Assembly: GCA_007258455.2 (NCBI GenBank)
Contig: VDFB02252616.1
Span: 125,713,953 to 125,777,952 of the forward strand
Reading direction: 5' to 3'
Length of the DNA: 64,000 nucleotides
DNA from: Sequoia sempervirens
Lineage: Eukaryota; Streptophyta; Pinopsida; Cupressales; Cupressaceae
A program made the position numbers and the translations under genes. Below are positions 59,841 to 64,000 of this stretch, piece by piece. The stretch's first letter is position 1, and each line of letters opens with the position of its first letter. The notes under the pieces are model-generated. The model ran no database searches, had not been told where the DNA came from, and saw only the letters and a list, made by a program, of their open reading frames with translations.

Positions 59841-60453
59841 TTAGCTACTATTCCACTGCACTATAAATGTTAAACCCCTACCATCCCTACACTCCTTTCA
59901 TTGTACTCTACATGGTTGATAGAAGAGCCACTTTTCACTTCATTATTGTTCATCCCTTTTCTTTATGTGCTACTTTTTTTTTTACACTCATCTTCAAAAG
60001 TGATTTGCATGCCCCCTCAGAAAGTGGAAGCTAATTTTAAGAGTTCAAATTCTAAAATTTGTATAGACAACTCAATCTACATGTCCCTTAATATCATTTT
60101 TATAGATAAAAGTAAGTTCTCCTGTGAACTATGCAATTTGATAGTGGAAACTTCAAAAAGAAAAGATCACTTTTAACATCTCATAACGGAAAAGAAAAGA
60201 ATAAAAGACCTTGATTCCAAGTTCTCTATATAAATCCTTAACTTCTACAACACAAGATGGATCTACTTTTCCATAATTAGCCTAAAAAGAACATAATCAT
60301 TGTTAGTCAACAAGCAGCTAGTAAAATTATTAAAAAGAATGGATCATATGGATCATATGGCCTGACTGCATATAGATTTGAAAAGTAAAATTAACTGAAA
60401 CCATGGAAGTGACTTACCACAAGATTTTGCACAAATCTGTCCAATGCTGAAAA
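59841..60453. other. Stretch without a recognised gene
   Basis: The plus ORF 59901-60176 (about 91 codons) has a Cys pair (CELC) near its end but no family I recognise. Otherwise AT-rich. Confidence 0.3.
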
Positions 60454-60630
60454 ATGGGTAGAGGTTGCAATCCAAAATCAAGCGTCTCGCTTTACTTCTC
60501 CATTTTGGTGGGCTACCTTGAAAATAAGGTTTCGACTCACTACTCCATTTTGGCGGGCTACATTGAAAATAAGGTCTTCACGAAGGTTTTAAGTATGTTT
60601 ATTAAAATGAAAATTATGCTTATAAAAAAA
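60454..60630 (+). pseudogene. Possible PPR gene fragment
   Basis: The plus ORF reads SILVGYLENKV, then SILAGYIENKVFTKVLSMF, close to the second half of plant PPR motifs, in which a serine-isoleucine-x-x-GY-x-x-N segment is followed by ALxxF. A diverged second copy of the last part (GAAAATAAGGTCTTGACGAA) lies at 60907. The fragment is too short for certainty. Confidence 0.45.
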
Positions 60631-60984
60631 AAATTGGTCCTTTTTCCTCTTAGATTATTTGGTTGCTTATTCTTATCTTTTGTTTTTTCTCTTCCTTTTG
60701 CTTATTTTTTTGTTTTTCAAGGTTTTTGGGTTTTAGTTTTTTAGGTTCTCTTATGGTTTTTGTTAATTTTTATAATTTGGTGGTTTTTCATCAATTTAGA
60801 AGACACTTTGGTGTTCATATGATGACACCACAAAAAAAAATTTATTCCACAAAAAATATCTATTAGTAATTTTATTTGTAATATTTTATTATTAATTATG
60901 GCAAGCTATGATTGAAAATAAGGTCTTGACGAAGGTTTTAGAGTATGTTTATTAAAATGAAAATTATGGCCAAGATTTTAATAA
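60631..60984. other. T-rich stretch before the CACTA-like right end
   Basis: Low-complexity T-rich sequence on the plus strand with no gene. The predicted peptides are hydrophobic only because of TTT/TTC runs. Confidence 0.4.
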
Positions 60985-61194
60985 TGAGCACATTTATTTA
61001 GTTATTTATTTAGTCATTTTTATTTGTTTGATATTAGTCATTTATTTAGTTATTTATTTTTGATTTTACCCAATGACTAAATTAGTCACTTATAAATGAC
61101 CAAATTAGTCATTTATTTCCAAATGCTACTAGTGTTAGTTATGTGACTCAAATTTTTAGAAACGTAGTCATTTATTTGCTAAATTCTACTAGTG
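60985..61194 (-). mobile_element. Right terminus of a CACTA-like DNA transposon
   Basis: Read on the minus strand the terminus is CACTAGTAGAATTTAGC. Subterminal TAGTCATTTAT/ATGACTAAAT words run from 60985 to 61180. It mirrors the left terminus at 14842. Flanking trinucleotides are ACC (left) and ATC (right), a 3-bp duplication with one mismatch at best. An interior CTACTAGTG near 61125 may be an additional or older end. Confidence 0.6.
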
Positions 61195-64000
61195 ATCGCA
61201 GCTTGGCGTTCGCTCCACTCCTTCCTTTTGATGAAGTCCCTGCAAGGAGACAGGTGGCAACATGGCACAACCTATGGTTCATTCCTTCCCTTCTTTGTTG
61301 AAATCTTGCGCTGGAATGACACGTAGGAGCAATGTTTACTATAGACATCATTTGTGGGGTCCACAAAAATCTTTGCACAAAAAGAAGCTATGTGGCACAT
61401 GGGCAGGACCTAAAGAGGAAGTGGAGGGAAACAGTTATAAATAACCCATGACGAAGACACGTGGGAGCATAGTGGAAGCTGATAGAAGAGTGAAGGAATC
61501 CTTTGCTATGAGGAGCATTGGACGGACACATGGAAGTAGCTGATAGAGTATAGCAAAAGGAAAGCCCATGAAAGGCTAAGGGCATCATGTCAAATATATG
61601 AGGTAGGGGTTGATACCTAGCAAAATACAAAAACCACCTGAATGGAGCTAGAAGAATTTTACATTCATAGATTTTGGCAATTACTAGGGGTGTTTCACCT
61701 ATGGAACGAGGAACCCAAAATTTTCTCTGGTGCATAGACCAGAGCCCCATCCATAGGGCGATGAAGTCAAAGTCTAGAAAGGGTTGCCTGGAGGGGAAGC
61801 TAGTCGGCCTTGGATGGTCTCGATACATCACACAGATTCTCTTGCACTCCACTTAGGTCGATCATCTCTTTATAAGGTAACACCTTAGGTAAACTAACCC
61901 TAGCTTCACATTGTAAAAGTAGCCTCGCAATCGAATGAATGACACCCTCAATATCTATTATAGTAGGAGGCTGGCTAAAATTCTGGAAAGCAGTTGGGTC
62001 CTACTCCTTCTCAATCTTTATCACAATTTGCTTAGCTATAGAGACTAACTCATATTCAAGAAACAAGGATGACATGCCCATCTTAGTTAGCTGGGATAAA
62101 TTTTCCTACATGCCATCCATAGTCCAATTCAAAGTAGTTGTGTAGGCATTAGTATGAAGGATGGCCAAGTGGTAGTGGATGAATTTGTTCACCATCTTGG
62201 CAGCAATTTTTTGATCCTCGATCCCTTCCTTTGCTAAGTTTTCATCAGAAACCATGTATAGCTTACTTAGAAAATGCTTTGCCTCAGGAACCCTTTTTGT
62301 AATGAACTATGGAAACTATTCAATTGTTTCGTGAACCTCCCTACTCAATTTTGTTGCCGCCAACATGAATCAAAGCATTGGTTGTAGTGTTAGGCAGAAG
62401 GCCTTAACCTTTTCCCAGTATGAAATATATAGCTACTAAGCTATTAGGATGAGGTTTGACTGAGCAACAGGGGCTTGGGAAGCACTCCTTAGAAGGGAAA
62501 TCGCCACATCCTTCGACCCAACATCCTTTGTTAATTCCACAATTCTCTTGTTTGTAGATGCAAGTTTTCCTTCAATGTTACTTAGTTCTTTGGACCAGTT
62601 TTCCTCAGCTCGACTCTTGTTTGTTGACTCTGATTCAAGAGAAAGCTTCATCTCTTGAAGCATCTTTTCCAATTGGGCCTTTTAGACCTTAAAATTGACC
62701 TTATCTTGCATCTTTTGCTCGAATTAGGAATTTTATTGTTCAAACTCTTTATCCTTTTATTGCATCGCCTATTCTGCTAGAGTTAAGTAGTTCTGCTAGT
62801 TATGGTTACTTTTCTATAGCATATCGACCAAGGTGGGGTCAATTTATTGGAGTTTTACAGGTTCCTTCCTGAGTTTGTTATGCTCCACCTCTACTACTTG
62901 CACTTTTTCTCATAAGCGCGCAATATCTACCTCCATCGCATTTTCCTTTGCTTGTAGGAACTTGCCCATATCTTTCACAAGCTTCAACTCCTCTTCTTTC
63001 TTTTTTAATTGGTAACTGGACTTGAGGAAGTATGTGGTCACCACCCACTGCGTTTCTTCCATGAATTCTACCTTGTCTTGTGGTCAGGCTATTCTCAGGT
63101 CAAGTCCCACAGCATACATGCTATAATCATCTAGCAACATCTCCCCTTGTGGTTTGACAAAATTTGGGTACATGGTGGCAAAGCTCAATGTTTCCTGTGC
63201 CTCATTGTAAACAGTATATACCTTTGGCTCCACTACCTTCTTGTCATCCTTAGCCTTTTTATTTTGCACTTTGAGAGCCTATGCTTCTTTGGTAGCATCA
63301 CCCTATGCTATGAGTTCGGATGATGATTAAACTAAACCACTTGTGAAAGGTGCAATAGGAGGTAGGACAAAAGGGAATGTAAGTGTAGTGGGCCAGTGCA
63401 TTTTCTTCTTAGCGAGATTGACAATCTACGGGGAGAAATTGGGAATTTGACAAAGTTGAATTTGTGAACCAACGAGAGAACTCATTGGATGTTGCAGTGA
63501 CTGTGGACTCATGGAAAAATCCAATTGTTGAGTGAACTATGTTGTGCTTTATATAGTACTAGCTAGAGGGGTGTCAATAGTGGCTACACTTGAGGAAAGA
63601 GAGGCCAGAGCAAATTGGGTAGCAGTGGAGGGTGTAAGGGCCTATGGAGGCATTAAGAGAAATGGCCTCATATGGGAGAATTGGGAGAAACGTCTCGCAA
63701 CCATTGTGATAGAAACAAAGAAGGAAGGACTGACACTTGTAGTGATGGGTGTTGCAAAAACAATAGGGGCTACTAAAAATTGAGAAGTTAGAGAAGAAGG
63801 AACAAATATTACCTGCTGACTAGATGATTGTGGCTCCTATCTTGCCATGGCCTCCTAGCTTGCTGAGGGTATTTGTAAACTCTCCCCAACAATTGCTTTT
63901 GTGCGTTACCATTTGGTGGGTGGAGTATCCTCCACTACTTCAGTTCCTGACTATTTCTAGGTCACTCTTGTCCTTGTGGTAGCCTAGGTGAGCATTCACA
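61195..64000 (-). pseudogene. Second long decayed ORF of unknown function, runs off the window
   Basis: On the minus strand the same frame can be followed, across stops, from the window edge at 64000 down to about 62690, and in shifted frames to about 61870. A start near 63851 is possible (AMAR). The N-terminal part is Ser/Pro/Thr-rich (PIVFATPITTSVSPS, LTFPFVLPPIAPFTSG). The middle is charged and helical (KKEEELKLVKDMGKFLQ, EKMLQEMKLSLESES), probably coiled coil. The C-terminal part is globular (VNKFIHYHLAIL, NWTMDGM). Most stops are TAG where Gln would fit. I do not recognise it. Below 61870 the coding trace is doubtful. Confidence 0.5.

Noticed and set aside
60663..60866. Hydrophobic ORF as a membrane peptide.
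   Set aside because: It comes from a T-rich low-complexity stretch with no start context or homology.
61388..61852. 154-codon minus-strand ORF as a gene.
   Set aside because: It is not in the frame of the decayed ORF upstream, has no family features and lies next to the transposon terminus. I treat it as chance or remnant.
1..64000. tRNA, rRNA, riboswitch or bacterial-type operon features.
   Set aside because: None was recognised; tRNA-like matches are only LTR primer-binding sites.

Overview
The window looks like heterochromatic nuclear DNA of a seed plant. It is AT-rich, contains no intact gene that I can recognise, and is packed with decayed Ty3/gypsy chromoviruses, LTR fragments, tandem arrays and broken pieces of plant genes (COG1, mitochondrial-type HSP60, pentatricopeptide-repeat genes). 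The low gene density, the age of the insertions and the style of the PPR fragments suggest a gymnosperm, probably a conifer. That assignment is inference; nothing in the sequence names the species.

Region 1-14.8 kb is a mosaic of LTR-retrotransposon debris. It holds a minus-strand primer-binding site at 46-57, a 5'-truncated chromovirus pol (2583-5769) with its polypurine tract and the start of its 3' LTR, a minus-strand LTR (6115-7159), and a run of LTR-like blocks ending near 7683, 10224 and 12230 with short non-coding or unrecognised interiors. A further dispersed repeat occurs at 1640-2420 and again at 12840-13610.

Region 14.84-61.19 kb is bracketed by CACTA-like ends (CACTAGTA at 14842, TACTAGTG at 61194), each backed by arrays of the TAGTCATTTAT type. 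Inside lie fragments of HSP60 (minus), PPR genes (plus), a 3.2 kb decayed unknown ORF (17715-20943) and a tandem, exon-shuffled set of COG1 pseudogene copies (22385-59840). The COG1 array has been opened by a stack of insertions. These are an unclassified ~6 kb insert (23745-29725), an 11.75 kb non-autonomous LTR element C (30795-42547, TSD GTTGC) and a chromovirus A on the minus strand (45986-59194, TSD AATTG). Chromovirus A is itself interrupted by a plus-strand chromovirus B (48633-55853). Paralogous COG1 copies inside the window supply the empty sites, so the insertion points of C, A and the 6 kb insert can be read to the base or nearly so.

Region 61.2-64.0 kb is another long decayed minus-strand ORF of unknown function that runs off the window edge.

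Nothing here works as an operon or pathway; the order of events is the main information. COG1 fragments were duplicated first and LTR elements then landed in them. B landed in A, and a later deletion removed the B/A junction. Most in-frame stops read TAG where the context suggests a lost CAG, which fits deamination of methylated CHG sites. I found no CRISPR array, tRNA, rRNA or intact protein-coding gene. The candidates for something undescribed are the gene-fragment-carrying CACTA-like structure, the palindromic 83-bp array in element C, and the two unknown long ORFs.
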